DNA of 64,000 nucleotides from positions 109,385,757-109,449,756 of the forward strand of contig CANTUZ010000001.1 in assembly GCA_947846985.1 (NCBI GenBank), given 5' to 3'. This DNA comes from Fratercula arctica (taxonomy: Eukaryota > Chordata > Aves > Charadriiformes > Alcidae). Made by a program: the position numbers and the translations under genes. Below the pieces are notes generated by a model. That model saw only the letters and a program-made list of their open reading frames with translations, searched no databases and had not been told where the DNA came from. Every line of letters starts with the position of its first letter. The first letter of the stretch is position 1. Shown here in pieces: positions 28,201 to 43,200 of the stretch.

Positions 28201-31200
28201 GAGTCTTTTGGAGAAGATCTCAGTTTCTCCAAACCTAGTCATTATTTATATTTACTAATAAAAATTTCGTCCACTGTATGCTCAACTGTAGGATCGGCCT
28301 AGCAATGCTAGTTTGCCCAGCGGTTGCAGTTTAGGATGAGTATTGGAATGCAGGGGCAAGCTTAACCTCCCCCAGTGGATGGCAACATAAGAATGAAATG
28401 TTTTAGGATATTCAACTAATTAAAAAGATCTCATTTATAGGCTTTTGAATGAAAGCAAAAGGCTGGACATACAAGGGAATTCAGAACAGACGTCAAAAAA
28501 AAAAAAAAAAAAAAAAAAAGGAGAGAAGGAGATGACAGCATACCTCAACAGCTCCCTCTCCATTTGGAACAGACTCTTACGGCATTTTTCCCAAACGCCT
28601 CTGCTATTTTTTGACTATAGGTCTGTTGAATATTCCGGGATATGTCTCTCTCAAATCCTCCTGGAAGAATTTAGTATCACTCAAAGTTTACTCATCTGCA
28701 AATCCGGCCGCCATCATTCCTGTCCCTGATCAAATATATATTACATATTTTATAGCAAGCGTGACAGTTTCAAACAGGATAAATTCAGAACAACTTCACA
28801 GCCTCTTGTGAAGCTCTTCCTCAAAAAAGACAGAGGAAGGGTTGGTCTCTGCTTTTCCACCTCTCAGGAGAACACCCTGCCCTATCACGGTATAGAGAGA
28901 ATTTTGTAATCGGGTAAATGATCTTGCTTTGGGACAACAACTTGTATCTGATTTTCCCCATTAATTCACCAGGAAAATTTTTGAAATGTTGATTTTGGAA
29001 GTGCCAAAGTCAAGACTTCATTTTTTCATTCTCTTATTTTAATTTCCTGTTGTAATTTAACCAAATTCCACCCAAATTTAAACATGGTTTGAGCAGATCC
29101 AAGTTGCATTTGTAGTGAATAAACTGTTCATTAACAAATACAATGTGTTGTTTTCTGATACTCTGCTCAAAATTTAAGCTGCATTTTATCACAAAAGGAA
29201 CCTGATAATTTTTCAGTTACTAGAATATGTGAATATATGTCTGCTGAGAGTTTCAAAACCATTTTTAAAAATTAAATTAATTTTGAAATCTCTTTTACAA
29301 TGCAAATCTATTTTATCCACAAAAAAATGTTTCTGTGGAACAGATATAAAAGTTTCCTGCAACATAAGCAACATAAAATTTAAATAAAAAACTAAAATGT
29401 TGTAAAAGAAACGAACAAAACCCCCTTTTTGTGGGTAGTTTTCATTATGTCTCTGTTCCTCAGAATTCTTATGATGTATTTTTTTAAACTTCTAACCGAG
29501 TTTTGAATCCTTGTACTGGAGACCTGTGTAGTAGGAATTCAAGCACGTATACACGTTTTAGAGAAGATTTACAAGTCATGCTTGTGAAGACAATACAGTC
29601 GTTCACAGATCAGTGGAAACCCTAAGTGTTCATTTAACCTTTAGCCTTAGTGTCATGGAAACCTGTAGTGGTCTTTCACCCATAACACCCTTGAAAATGA
29701 AGATTCCTTCTGGGCAGGAGACTTTCAATTACACTATTGATCAGAGCTATTTAAAGGATTATGAGCTCCTCATTTGGGCTGTAAAAAAACTAATTACATG
29801 CCAAAGAACAATATCTGTAATGCAGTAGGTTTTGAAAATACCTACATTGCTACACACATGAAAGGCAATTAGATGCAGCAAGTAACTGCAATGGAATAGT
29901 CAGCACCTTAAGTAATTCTTTTTCCTTAATTTGTAGCTACCTAGAAAACTCGGATTTGCTGTTTCACGTTAAATCTAAATGAAAATTTACGCAGCTGAGA
30001 TTTTGTTTGAATATACTCGTGCTGCAGGTATGCTGATAGTAACATATGAGCTGAGATCAGTTTTTATTTCACCAAATGGCTGAACTGTGTGATCATAAGG
30101 AATCTTAGTGAGATCAAAAATTTCATATCAAGGTGAAAATGCATTAAGTTTTCTCTTTTCTTGTAATATAGTGTTTCCTGTCCTGTCTCTGCATTCAGTA
30201 GGTGATAATTCAGAATTTCCAAAATAGCTTTCCTGTTCTGGTGTTAATAGATAATCTGTATTGGCTTTCTATTTTCAGTTTCAATTTCAATAAATGTGAT
30301 GAACTCCTACTCCAAGGTGCCACTAACACTAATGATTCTGTACTTTGTGTATATTGTTAACAAAAGAAGGTGGTATTTTCACAACATTACAATTTCAGAA
30401 AAAAATTATTTTGGGTATAAAATCTACCCCTAACATCTTCCTAGTATTTTTTATTTATTAAGTAATGTAATGAAAGCGCTTTGGATCTGTTGAAGGTTCC
30501 AGAGGTTTGTAACTCAAACAGCTCAAATACAACAGGAACCATATCGCTTCACAGTAATTTATTTTCACTTTGTTGTTAGTCAGGTGTTGTGTATGGACTA
30601 TAATGAACCATATTCTCATCTAGAATAAATGATTCAAACTCAATTGATATCAGTGGGGGCAAGCTAACTTACACTGGTTTAGGAGCTAATCCTGCCTGTT
30701 ACAATATTTAATACCAATCATATAACTTTTCAGTTGTTCCAAGATTTAAAACAGCAGCAATGTGGCAGGTAAATATATAAAAATGAATTCTCAGTTCTGT
30801 TATACTGATTTTATGCAGGAGTCATAGCCTTGTTTATATTCAAGTTGTATTTTGCTGCTTAACAGATGGCTCAGAGAATAGGTTCAACAGCAGAATTATT
30901 TCTGAAAAAATTGGTCTTTCAAGAAGAGTGAACATGAGCATTTTACCTCAACTTCAAGATATCCCACTGGTCATGGAATGAGGTTTATACGCAGATATGC
31001 ACTCGCTAACTGGTTATGGAGTCCTTTAAGCACTATTTCAAGCATGGAAATGTAAATTATTAGAGGAAAAAAATTTAAGAGAGGTCATGGCTTTAAAAGG
31101 TGATGAAATGATTTGGTAAGCAAGCTGTTAAATGGCTCGATTGAGTTGGAATTTTTCTCCACTGGAAAGAGTGGAGTCATTTAGATCACTGAGGTTGTGT

Positions 31201-34200
31201 TAGATATTTTTGCTGATGAAAACTTGCAGGTTGAGTGTGAATGGGGGATGTGGTTGGTACCCATGCTAGAATGGCTACAATGTTTCACTTTGAACTTTAA
31301 CAGATTATCTCTTTTAAGCCCTAAATCAGGTAAGCAATTAAGCACATTTTGATGTGACATTAAACATGTGCTTTAAGTGCTTTCCTAAATTGGAAGAAAT
31401 GAGAGAGATACCTCAGTTCTTTTCTGGATCAAGATCTTAATTTTCATCCTGTCTTAATCAAATGAGTGTGATTATCTTTGCTAACAGAATTTTATATATC
31501 TAGGTGTTGCAGCGGGGTGTAATAAAATTCTTACACAAATGCTTTTCAAATATACCAGTTAATTGTTAAAATGTATCTGTGGGTCTTCCAAAAATAAAGG
31601 TTTTAGCCTTTTAGAGGCTAACCTAAACCAGCCTGTTAAAATTGGTACTGTGTCAAGGAAAGGGCTGCAGCAGAGGATTGTTAAAGGTGTGGATGCCAAC
31701 GTATGTGTCACTGTTTAGTCTTGACAGATAGGCCTCCACCCATCATCCTCCAGGGGCCGGTCAATCAGACACTGGCAGTGGATGGGACAGCTTTGCTGAA
31801 GTGCAAAGCAACCGGCGACCCCCTTCCTGTCATCAGCTGGTTAAAAGAAGGATTCACGTTCCTGGGCAGAGACCCTCGAACATCCATACAGGATCAGGGG
31901 ACGCTTCAGATTAAAGCTCTGCGGGTGAGTAGCGCTAACAAAATAAGCGATATATGGCTAGTCTTGAACTGTTGGTGTGTGTCTCAAGCAGCTCTGCTGT
32001 CTTCAAAATTAACCTAATTGTCCCCTTTACTATGAAATTCTCACCAAGTCCACATTCTATTTCATTCTTTGACATTGGGGGGGGGGGGGGAGAAGAAGAG
32101 CCAAACTACCATCAGATATTTCTATTAGAATTCCCTAAACATTGATATTTAAAATTTTACTTATGTTGCAATGAAACACCTGAGTTAGGGATGGATAGAA
32201 ATACAAAAGGCCAGGCCTTCCTTATCTTTTCAGTTGGTCTCACCACGAAGCCACTCGTCTGTTGTCTCTGTTAAAAATTAGAGCAGTTCATTTTCAACAC
32301 CTGATCATAATTTTCCAAGGAGCTATTGTGCTAGCAAGTGATTTTGGAGTTCATCAGGGTTTGGCCGCGCACTTTCTCCATCAATGAGTCTTGGCAGTCT
32401 TGAGCTGGCTGATTTATTCCAATGTCACGCTGGCTGGAGATGTTTCATAAGTCTGCGAATGGAAGAAGACATCTAATACTGTAACGTATATGCAGACGGG
32501 TTTCTATTCAAAACGAAATGCCTATCATAATGTTTACATTTTGACACGTGAGATAATAGGATATCTTAAAAGTACAAAGAAATCTTATAATATTCCAAAT
32601 AGTATAATGTCAGATTTTGTCGATAAACATTGCATTACTAATCTTTGTTTGGGCTTTTAATTTTTTCTGTTCAAAAATAAAAATGCATAGTTGTTTGTGT
32701 GTATGTGGACAAGCATCTATATAGAAAAATAGTAAGGTAGATGTCATTATTTGTCAAGAACTTAAAGACAATTTCAAAAACCATTTAATTTCATCAACAG
32801 TAATTTCTGCACTTAGCTTTGCCATAAAAAAATGTTAATGAACATAGCTACTGAGGACAAGACATGAAGTGCAGTTTTGTTTTCTGATACCATCTCATCA
32901 GTGATTGTAGATGAATTGTTAACTTCCTTGAAATGAAATGGAATTTATTAAAAAATTTATGCTAGCTTTCCTAGAGTAAACAATTTATCCTTCCTCCCTG
33001 GGCTGAAGGCAGGTTTAGGCCATGAAGGTTAATGCATTTTTCCTGTAGAGCTGGATTAAAGAGCGCGCTTGAATAGTCAAGATTCCCCAGTAGTGTTAGA
33101 AAGCAGCAATTAAAGGTGGAAGCTTAGTGATTTCAAACAAACTTTCAGGCATCGATGATGGGCTTCTGTGGAGTGTCCATGAGGCAGAAGCTCCTGGGAT
33201 ACCTGTCTGCATGCAGCTATGCAAACAATGAAATTGGTTCTGAATCGTGACAGCGCATTAATCTCGCTGTTAGAGGCAAAAGGTCTGTAAACGAAAGGAA
33301 AAAAAATTGCATGCAAGGGGAGAAGAAAACAGTGTTAGTAGTGAGTGTGGTTTGGAAAGACATGAAGCATTTATTGATCCTTAAGTGGCTCATTCACTAG
33401 TAACCAATTTTCCTTAAAGGCTCAGAAAGACATTTTTTATAAACCCCTCGGTTGCAGTAATGTGCACTGTTTGACTCAGCCTTAAGAACAAAAAGAACAC
33501 ACAACCATAAAAACCAGATTTCTCCTGTACCTTGCAATTTTTATGAATTAAATATGGATTTAAATCTGGAGTGTTTAACTTTTCTCTCAAATGTGTCTGA
33601 GCAAGGGCTAGCAACACTTCCTAAGCAAAAAATGGCCATGAGATATGTCCAAGTACAGTTACATACCCAAGTTAAAAAAAAAAAATCATATTTATAACCC
33701 ACATGTCCTCAGCCTTCTCCTTCCCACGCAAATAATAATCACTATCACAATCATAAAAGATTTCAAGACATGGGTAAAGATGAGCCACTACTATTTAAAC
33801 CTTTGAGACCATCCTTTTCTGCTATGCAACTTTCTTTGTGTGTGTAAGTCAAATTATTCAGGAGTCTGCAGCAGTTACAGTGAACCATGGGCTACAGTCA
33901 TACATGTGAACCTAGGGATATTTCTGATGAGCCAGCCTTCCGAGGTGCTCTGAGGAAGACAACTAAAAACTTACATACATGACTCATTCAGTACCCTTTC
34001 GGACAGGTCAATACTGATGGAAAACTCCCTTCTGCTCCGTAAAAGTGTACAACACCAGATTTAGACACCTGCATTAACTAAGGAAGAAAACTGTTTCTTT
34101 CACTGAGTAGCAAAGATTTTCCACTCAGCTCCCCTGTTGTTTTTTCCATAGCACAAAAAAAGTATAAATAATTGAATTATCAATATACTATGTCTGTATC

Positions 34201-37200
34201 TAATCCATCCACAGTCTGGAAGTTAGATAATTCACCATAACTTGCAAGAGGCAGCATATCTCCAGCTTGCTTTATACGTTGAGTTTGCCTTCTGCAAGTT
34301 ACTCTGGTGTGTGTACCACATACTTCATTGGGTATGCCACACACCATCTGTCACGGTAGTACACAAATGAAGTTGAGAACCATAGCCTTGAGAAATATTC
34401 TCCATTATCACATAATGAAGAATTATATATTTAATAAAACCTTGGAAGAAGCAAAATAAAACACTACTTCAGAATGCAATGAGGCGCTCTCCTCTGGAAA
34501 ATCTGTCTCTTTTCAAGAGTCTTTCTCATTTCATTAGCAGTACCTCTATATTTTTAGTCTCTGAGGCATTGTCAGGGGGTTTTAATTATTGTATTTCACA
34601 GCAAAAGAACCTCCTAAAATGCAAGTCATGCTTATTTGGTCTATTGAACTGGTATTAATCAGTTGCTTCTTGCCCCGAAGAATGGTACACTGCAGTCCCA
34701 GTGTATCTGAATAAAATACCATCAAAATTCAAACATGACCAAGTTAAGAATCAATTAAATTATATATCAACAAGTAATCTAAAGAACATCTCAATTATTT
34801 GCCTTGACATTCTTCTAGAAGAGTGAGGTATAAGCACTTCTGCTATAGTGCCAATCTTCATTTAGCAGAACACCCATTACAATTCCTTAAAGTCCAATAA
34901 AGCTTCTTGGATGCAATCCTATTTCCGTCAAGTCGTCTGCTGCTGAATATAATTCTTCTCTTTTATCACTAGAGTCAGCACTCTCCCTCTTCTGCGTCCA
35001 TCTCCAGATTACCATGCTTTCTACATAGTGTCAGGAGAGCTCCTCTGTATGTTTTGTGCTTTGTGAAGTTACTGTTTTCCACCCATCTCTGTAGTCTTCA
35101 CTGGTTCCTGTCACAGAAATCTTTGCTTATATTTAAGTAAGGACTAGCAAAACACTTGGCAAATTTTCCAGTAGAACCATTTATACAGCAATGAGATTAA
35201 TATTGACATTATAACTCAAAATGGTTTCCTCAAATAAATTTGAAATATGTGAACTGACAAGGGAATCACACCAGTTTTGAACAAATGCTTTTTTTTTTTT
35301 GCTACCCAAGGGCCTTGCGAGCCTGAAATAAAATCCCATGTGAAACAGAAGACAGGTAGGCGTGGTGTAGGATCTGATTTAACTTTGCCATTTGAAAATG
35401 GCTTGGAGGACTGTCTGTGTAGAGAGAACCACTGTTAAGGCTCAGCAAAAGTATTTGCATGTGAGGTGGCCTGTATGAAATGACTTCATCTGTCATAAGA
35501 GTCTAAGATGATGTAACAGCTTTCCTGGCATTGGAAACTGTACCTCTGGGTCATGATGGGATAATGAACAGTGAGATTTTTGTCCTCTAAGAAGTTAATG
35601 GCTGTTATACTGTTACCTGATTTCACTTGCATTTGTTGTAACTAATACAAAGATTGACACTGTCTAAAACATCTCTTCTGTAGCACTTACATGCTGTACT
35701 GATACCATTAACAATACGAAAATTAGAAAAGTATTAGAAGCAAGTAATCATATTCTCTAAAAGTAAGCCACCATTAAATGATTGTTTGAAAATGTTTGGT
35801 GCCCTCTAGTCTGGTGTAAAATGTAGGCTAAGTCCTTCTTACCAAGAGACACTGGGAAAAAGAAAATTAGAGGAAACTCTGTCAGCTGACTCTAAAAGGC
35901 TGTTAAAACTGCCCTTAACTGTTTCTTGTGTCTAGCTGTCGGATACCGGGACTTACACTTGCGTTGCTACTAGTTCCAGTGGGGAGACATCTTGGAGTGC
36001 TGTGCTGGAGGTGACAGGTAAACAATGTCCAGGGGCTGGTTTTCAGTTGTCACAAAATGAAAGTGTAGACTGTATTAGAGCAGTCCGAGTGAAGTAATCT
36101 CTTCTAGAAATTCTGGGGTTGAGATGGAGAAGTTTTAGGTGGAAAGGTTGGGTTCCTTCACACACCTTGCATTTCATCGCTGTTATCTTAAAATGCCTGT
36201 TGATATTGCAACAATTTGTGACAGTGACACGTTATAACTATTCTAAACAGGAGTATTAATAAGCTGTGAATTTACCGGTAATTGGCTTGGGCAAGAAAAG
36301 TATTATGCCTACACAGAGGCCTGTCAAGGTCCAATGTGCTGTCTGTGAGTACTGGAGTTGATTTGGATATAGGAACTTTTTCAGCCTTCTAATAACTAAG
36401 GTTTTGGTATGTTATGTAAATTTCAGCAAAGCTGGTCTTTCTGTTATTCTTTCTTTTCTTTTTTAATATATTTATATATAACCTTTTGAGTTTTGTGGGG
36501 TTTTTTTTCAGTATGTACCTAAAAAATATAGCTTTTCATCCAAAAATATATGTGGTAATGCATTTGTTGACTTAGTTCTTTACAGATTAAGAACACTGGT
36601 TATGCTGATGTTGCAGATGTTTGGCATGTTTTTCCTTTTAATCTTCTACTTTGATCAAATTTATACAATCAAGGGTAAAAAGTAATTGTTTTGAATTTGC
36701 CCCTCACAGAATCCGGTGGAGCGACAGTCAGTAAAAATTATGATATAAATGACCTCCCTGGGCCACCATCCAAACCTCAGGTCACTGATGTTACTAAGAA
36801 CAGTGTCACCCTGTCCTGGCAACCAGGGACCCCTGGAAGCGTACCAGCTAGTGCATATATCATTGAGGCTTTTAGGTATGTGAATTATATCACTTCTAAT
36901 CTCCTTCCTTTCTAATTTTGCTTGAGCCCTGGTACCAGCTGTTCTGTTGGTATTGTAGTGTTCTTTTGGAGTCTACACATATCATTAAAAGTTCATTAAA
37001 AGACTCAACTCCTAAGGCAGGCGTTGATGATTATTTTTTTTAAATTTACCACTTTTTTTCCTAAGTGATTAATTAGAGGTACATCTAACTATTTCTTCCT
37101 ATCAACAGGAATATAACAAGAAAATGCAGTCATTGTTTGTTACTTTTCTCTTAGCATTGATGATCAGTGAGAGTCTCCTGTGGGAATGCTGCAGGTCAAA

Positions 37201-40200
37201 TCATTTGGGCCAGTGTTGTCTTGACTATCATAGTACAAATAATCCGAAAATAAGTGGGTAATCCTGAAGACTCTCTGCATGCTTTAATTCCTGTTCTTGT
37301 TAAAGCAGCACCTATTAAAGAGTCAGAGCACTTTAAACTTCTATTTTTTACTGTTTTAGATAGATTAAAACTTTTAACTGAAAAGGCTAGTGTTGATAAT
37401 CTAGGATTTCATCCTGCAGCATAAGGCTGAACAGAATCCAGCTGCTCCCTTCCACACAGCAGCAATTAATACATGGTACGCAAGAACTCCTGGGCTCCAA
37501 TTCAGCAAGTTTGTTCAAGCTCAGGCCACCTCTCACATGTATCAGTAATATATGCTTCGGCTTAAAAACGTGCACATTCTTAAATGTTTTCCTTAATCAG
37601 GATGTTCAACAAATGACAGATAGTTTAGTTCCTCTTTTAATTAAAATTCATTCAAGAATTTGTCAAAATCGTTTGCATGCAAATTTAAGAACATATAGCG
37701 ATAATGCTTCATCTTGCTATGTTAATATGCAAAGAACATTACTCTGTGTGCACATTGTTGGTTTTGTTCTGGAACTTATCCTTTGTGCGTTACATGAATG
37801 AAACAACTGAAAGAGCATGACTCGTAGCTTTCCGATTTCTTTTCCCTTTTAATATATTTATAGCCTTTTTTTTTTTTTTAAATCAATGCGATACAACAAA
37901 GCGCAATAAAATAAAATTTTCTCTTTAAACTTTTGTGATATTTTGCCCTAGATAAGCTTTAATGGCATCTCTTCAATAACTTTAACAAAAGCCAGGCATT
38001 TTCATTAAAAGCTGTTTTAGCAATCACACTTGAAATCTCTTCATACAGTGGATTGTAATCTAATTATAATAATGTCCAATGGAAAATTCAGTGACAGAAA
38101 AAATATTCATGTGCTTTCCTTCATTTACAAGCCTATTTTCAGAAGGTTTTCTTGTAACTTTGAGTATGAATTTAGTTCAAGTTTACTTCTCTTCCAATGA
38201 CAATCTATTGACATAATTTACTTAGCAGTATAGAAAATTATTCTTTTAACAGGATTTTCCTTTCTAAGGTTTATGTTCAAGGGTGGCCTATTTATCATTC
38301 AAATTTACTTTACAGCTTTTGACACTTTCCTTTTGCAAGCATTTTAGAGAGATAGCAAAGGCTTTTGCTTCTGTTGAAAGGAGAAATATTTTCGACAGCT
38401 GTGTTTTTTTTTTTTTATCCCATCTTGATGAGCTAACTGAAACAAGTATCTTTATTTTTACCCTGCTTTTACTACTTTATCCTGTACTTAGGCTTGATAT
38501 AGGGTTACAAAAGTAGGTCCTTTCAGTTCTTTATTTTTCTCTTGCGTTAGCCTGTAATCTTCAACCCTCTTCTCATTGCAGTCAATCTGTGAGCAATAGT
38601 TGGCAAACAGTGGCTAACCATGTGAAGAGCACTCTCTACACTGTGAGAGGACTGCGCCCCAATACAATCTACCTGTTTATGGTGAGAGCTATCAATTCAC
38701 AAGGTCTGAGCGATCCCAGCCCTATGTCAGATCCTGTCCGAACACAAGGTAATAGTAATTATTAAGGCTTACACGCTTGAGCTAAAATAGAAAGCAGGAA
38801 CTGAGAGCTGACCAATAGGTCAGTTTGGCCATTTGGTTTTAGCACTCTGACAGAATTATGAATTGAACTTAACCAATAAAGATAAAAAACACTCCAATGT
38901 TTGCTGTATCAATGTGGAGCTTAGGAGAGATCGGTTAGCTTTTTAATTCTTTGTAGACCTTTTGGTTTGCAGTTCACTTAGTGTGCTCCTTGATGCCTGG
39001 TTTCTATTGAAAGTAATGATGTGAGTTACCCAAGCTTTTCTGAAAAGTGGTCTGAATACTAGAGGGAAGGGTGAAGTGAAATCCCTCATTTATAGGGTGG
39101 TGATATAATTTATAGCTGGATCCTCCATCGGTATTGAATTCTGTTTACATCACCTCAAGCTCTAACTGCATGTAACTGCCACAAGCAAATTTCTCTTCAC
39201 AGCATGGATTTTTTTTGCTTTTGACAACACATTGCTTGAATACTTCATTCAAGAGGGTAGTTCTGTGTTAAACAGGTTGGAATACAGGAATTAATAATAT
39301 TCTTTTTTTAATCATAATTTTTTTTAATCCAAAGTAATAGCTCCTCTCACAGTTAATTTAGAATGAAATCCTTTGTCTCTGTTTGTGGAGGTTACAAAAG
39401 TGTGCGTGGAGAGCACATCCTGTGTCAGCTCCAGCATGTGTGAGGGGTGTGGGTCCTTTGCTGGTCTGAAAGAGAGAAACAAGAGTAGAGTGGTATTTCT
39501 TTAGCACATAACCACCACATCCAGCCTCTCTCATCCCAGTCTATTCCTGAATTAAGCTGTCCTTAGTAATTATCCCCTCAAAATAGTAATCATTGGTCTA
39601 AAAGGAGAAACAGAGCTGCTTTGTGAAAAGCTGGAAGAGTGAGTTGGTCAGGGATTTTAGGGCTTTAAGATCCATGGAGTATCACAAATTTTCTTCTCTT
39701 TCTTGCTCTCCCACGAGTATAGGGTGACTCATGCCTTCATTGCACCAGCCTTTTAGTCTGCACCTAGTTAAAAAAAACAACTTTGTTTGGCATTTGAGTG
39801 TCAAGTATAGACTTTTTATCTGACATACTGACAAGCAATTTGATTTCAGTAAAAACATGTCTTTTAATTAGCTACAGCATGTGTTGCAGCTTCCATTTCC
39901 AGAAGCTGTTTAGCAGTCAAGCACACTGAGACATGTACAGGATTTATAGCTTCTTTGCAAGCCTGCAGTTTAATAGAATTAAATCATAAAATCAATTGAA
40001 AATTAACATAATGTTTTGATGTGATTTCTAATTATGCCTGAATTCAATTCAGGCTCACAGAAGAAGCTGACACACGGTAGAAAGCCTATTCACTGTGGCC
40101 ATGGAGGAATTAAAAAGCAGCTGTAACGGTGCTATATAATATTACCTTGCAACAGGTGTCTGTGGTAGCTTTAATAGCTGAGCATTTAATTTCCTGGTAT

Positions 40201-43200
40201 TGAGTATAGCAAATACAAGCAATAGGATTTTATACATATTTTCACCATTGGACTACAAGCAGACAATCAGGCACTTTCAAAAGGTTTACCTTGTATGACT
40301 TACATCAAATAAGGACAGAGAAAGCGGTAATTACGCTACGAAAGGAGTTGATTTCTTGCTTGGATTATTAACAGACCAAACCATATATTGAAAAACACTT
40401 TAAAGATACTATATATCATCCCGTCACTGGAATTTAAATTACTGTCAACTAATAGTAAGTTCAGTGGAAGCTGTTAAAAGAAGAGGTTAGAGAATATATG
40501 TAACCTATTTAATTTTAGAGACCTCTTAATCGTGATCGGAATATAGCTTCCTGAGCCATGATTTTATTATTCCAGTACTTGATGATATCCTTATAGATAG
40601 ATCAACTGCTTTCTACCAGGAAGGAGTCTCCTAGTAATGTGAAACTGACATTACACTGTGAACATCACATATGCATGTGTTTCCAAGTGTACATACCAGA
40701 AAACGGAATTCCACATGTACATCTTGACACTCATTTCTTATTATTATTAGCCCATGTTATTCCCTTACTTCTGGACCTACGTCTCATTAAAGTGATGGAA
40801 TGCAGCTGATACAAACGCACTATGTAGAAATGTCTTTTTTTCCTGAGGGAATATAGGTACTTTGTTTGTTGTATATCAAAGGATAACTTAACCTAAAATG
40901 TAGCCATGGCTGGCTGTAGGTATTTTGTACCAAGGATCATAGCTTTTTGTGGATAGCAGTGTAAATTATCTTCCTGTAAACCAGTCTGAGTTGCTGTCTT
41001 ACAGATTTATTTTATTATATCTTTCTGTTTCTTGGTCACTTTGAATAGGCATAATTTGCTAGACAAGCTCCTTCACTGACATCCATATTTAGATTATATT
41101 CCCTTTGGAGATCCATGGAGCCATTTTCATTTGAATATCAGTAGAAGCCTGTGGCAATATTGTTTATTGTTTATTGCAGAACCCATAACAATCCAGAATT
41201 ATGAACTGAAATATTGATGATAAAAACCTACTTTCTTTCAAAATCTGGAGGCGTGTGATTCAAGCTAGGTGTTATCTTTACATGTTTCATTTTTAAGACC
41301 ACTATTATTTCTTCTTAGTAATATTTAGAAGGTAAAAAGAAATCACATGCTGCATAATCCCGTATCTAAGACCATCAGAAGAGGAAAAAATCCTTTTATG
41401 TATGTATTCTTTTCACAAGGACATGATGTTGATTCAAAAAGAATGAAAGTGTCTTTGGCAAAACCAATCAGAATTCACAGATGCCTAGACCATAATGTAT
41501 CAGGCCTTTTGGAATATAATCTGTGCTTGTGCTTATAATCCCCTCTTCTGGAAAAATTACAAGCAAATTCCAGGAGAAATAATCAGTATGTGTATTTCTA
41601 ACAGGTGCTATGCAATCCATATAGGCAACTGACATAGTAACGGCATCTGTAACTGTTGACCAAGAACGATGTTGTAAGATCCTTGAAGGATCCATTGAAG
41701 GGATCCAGACTTCACTGGCTGCTAGAAAGTACCTTCATTTCTGTCCAAGTTGGAGGGAAGGGACGTGCTATGGTGGTATATTAGCTAGGTGATAGCTGTA
41801 GCCCAACATTCTTCTTTGGCGCTATGTAACAGAGAATGATGGGTTTTAGGAACTATTACTAAGAAGAGACATTGCACATCTCCTCTCCATTTTTCTGACA
41901 CATATTTTGTATTTTCAGTTCCTATTTAGCAAAGGTAATACAGCTTCATTCAGTTTAAGACAATGGTATTCTAAGATCTAGGTACTAGGGCCGCATGGGG
42001 TGCTGCAGATGGAGTCACAGTTTTCCATAAATGTATATTAAGTGATAAAATTCCTTCAGATTTTGATTAGAAGAAATAATTTCCCCACACACTTTGAAGG
42101 AATCTTTGAATAATTTTGAAGAGTCCATTTTTGTGGTGGAGTGTTTTTGCTGGCCTTTCATTGGATCAGAATCAGTTTGGCTTCATAAATGAATTCTTTT
42201 TCATATTTGCACTAGATTTCATTATCTGTATCTGTAAAGGGAAAAATTGCTTTGCAGAAGAAAATGCTATTTTTAGTTTTTGGTTTCTTGTGTGCACAGT
42301 ATGTGGGGAGGGGGAGCTTAGTGAAAGTTTGGATACATACAATGACTTCATGTCATGTATGCTCTAAGAAAATAAATGAAAAAAAAAAACCTGTTCATTT
42401 CATTTAACTATACTAACAAATTTGTTTCCATACATCTCTGCAACATTATTATTATTATATGAGTATTTTGGAACTAGTGAGTATTGCGTCTCTCTCGTCA
42501 CTTACCAGATCTGAGAAAAATTTGCCAGCGAGACTGAATACTCATTTAAAAATCTTTACATTTTGTTATTTCCTAAGCAGATCAAGGTGAATCATTTGTT
42601 TGCATTACTTTGTGTGGTTTGGAGTTCATATTTAACCCTTAGTACTGTATTGTTTTTATTGTTAAAAAACAGTACTGTAAAAGGGGTGTTTAAATCGGGT
42701 TGTTAAGCTATTCGCTAATTCTTACGATGCCATATATAGCTCTCTTCATTAAAATAATACTTTCATGTGTGTGCCTGGCCTGGCAGATATCAGTCCGCCA
42801 GCACAAGGTGTGGATCACCGGCAAGTCCAGAAAGAACTGGGAGATGTCATTGTACGACTGCATAATCCTGTTGTGCTGACACCCACTACGGTTCAAGTCA
42901 CCTGGACGGTAAGGCTTCTGTTATTATTGCCTTAACAATTTTTCCTATTTATCCCTGCAGTTTTTTACTACTCTGGAAAGCTCCAGTCTTCACCTGAATG
43001 TGAGCGCTCTGATAAACTAGCAGTATACAGGCATATACATGTGGTAATGAATTGGTCTTTTTATTTCCTCTTTGAAGACAGACAGGTTCAAAGTCTTCAG
43101 TGTTCAGCTCAAAGTGAGCTAGCTGTCTGACTAGAAAAAGTATCATAAAAGTGAATATGCTTGACATCATAATCTAAAGGATAATTGATCTGCAGACTCA

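Larger units (their letters stand above)
25424..31718 (+). other. ROBO2: ROBO2 intron between Ig4 and Ig5
   Basis: A 6.3-kb AT-rich intron. It holds a G-quadruplex motif at 26987-27012 and an A25 run at 28495-28519. Homeodomain-like AATTA words around 26700-27150 mark a possible non-coding regulatory segment. No further gene is seen; open frames near 27939 and 28445 lack any recognisable domain. Confidence 0.8.

Noticed and set aside
16270..28519. A26 and A25 runs (16270 and 28495) as tails of processed pseudogenes
   Set aside because: The sequence upstream of each run does not resemble any transcript I recognise, and no target duplications were seen.
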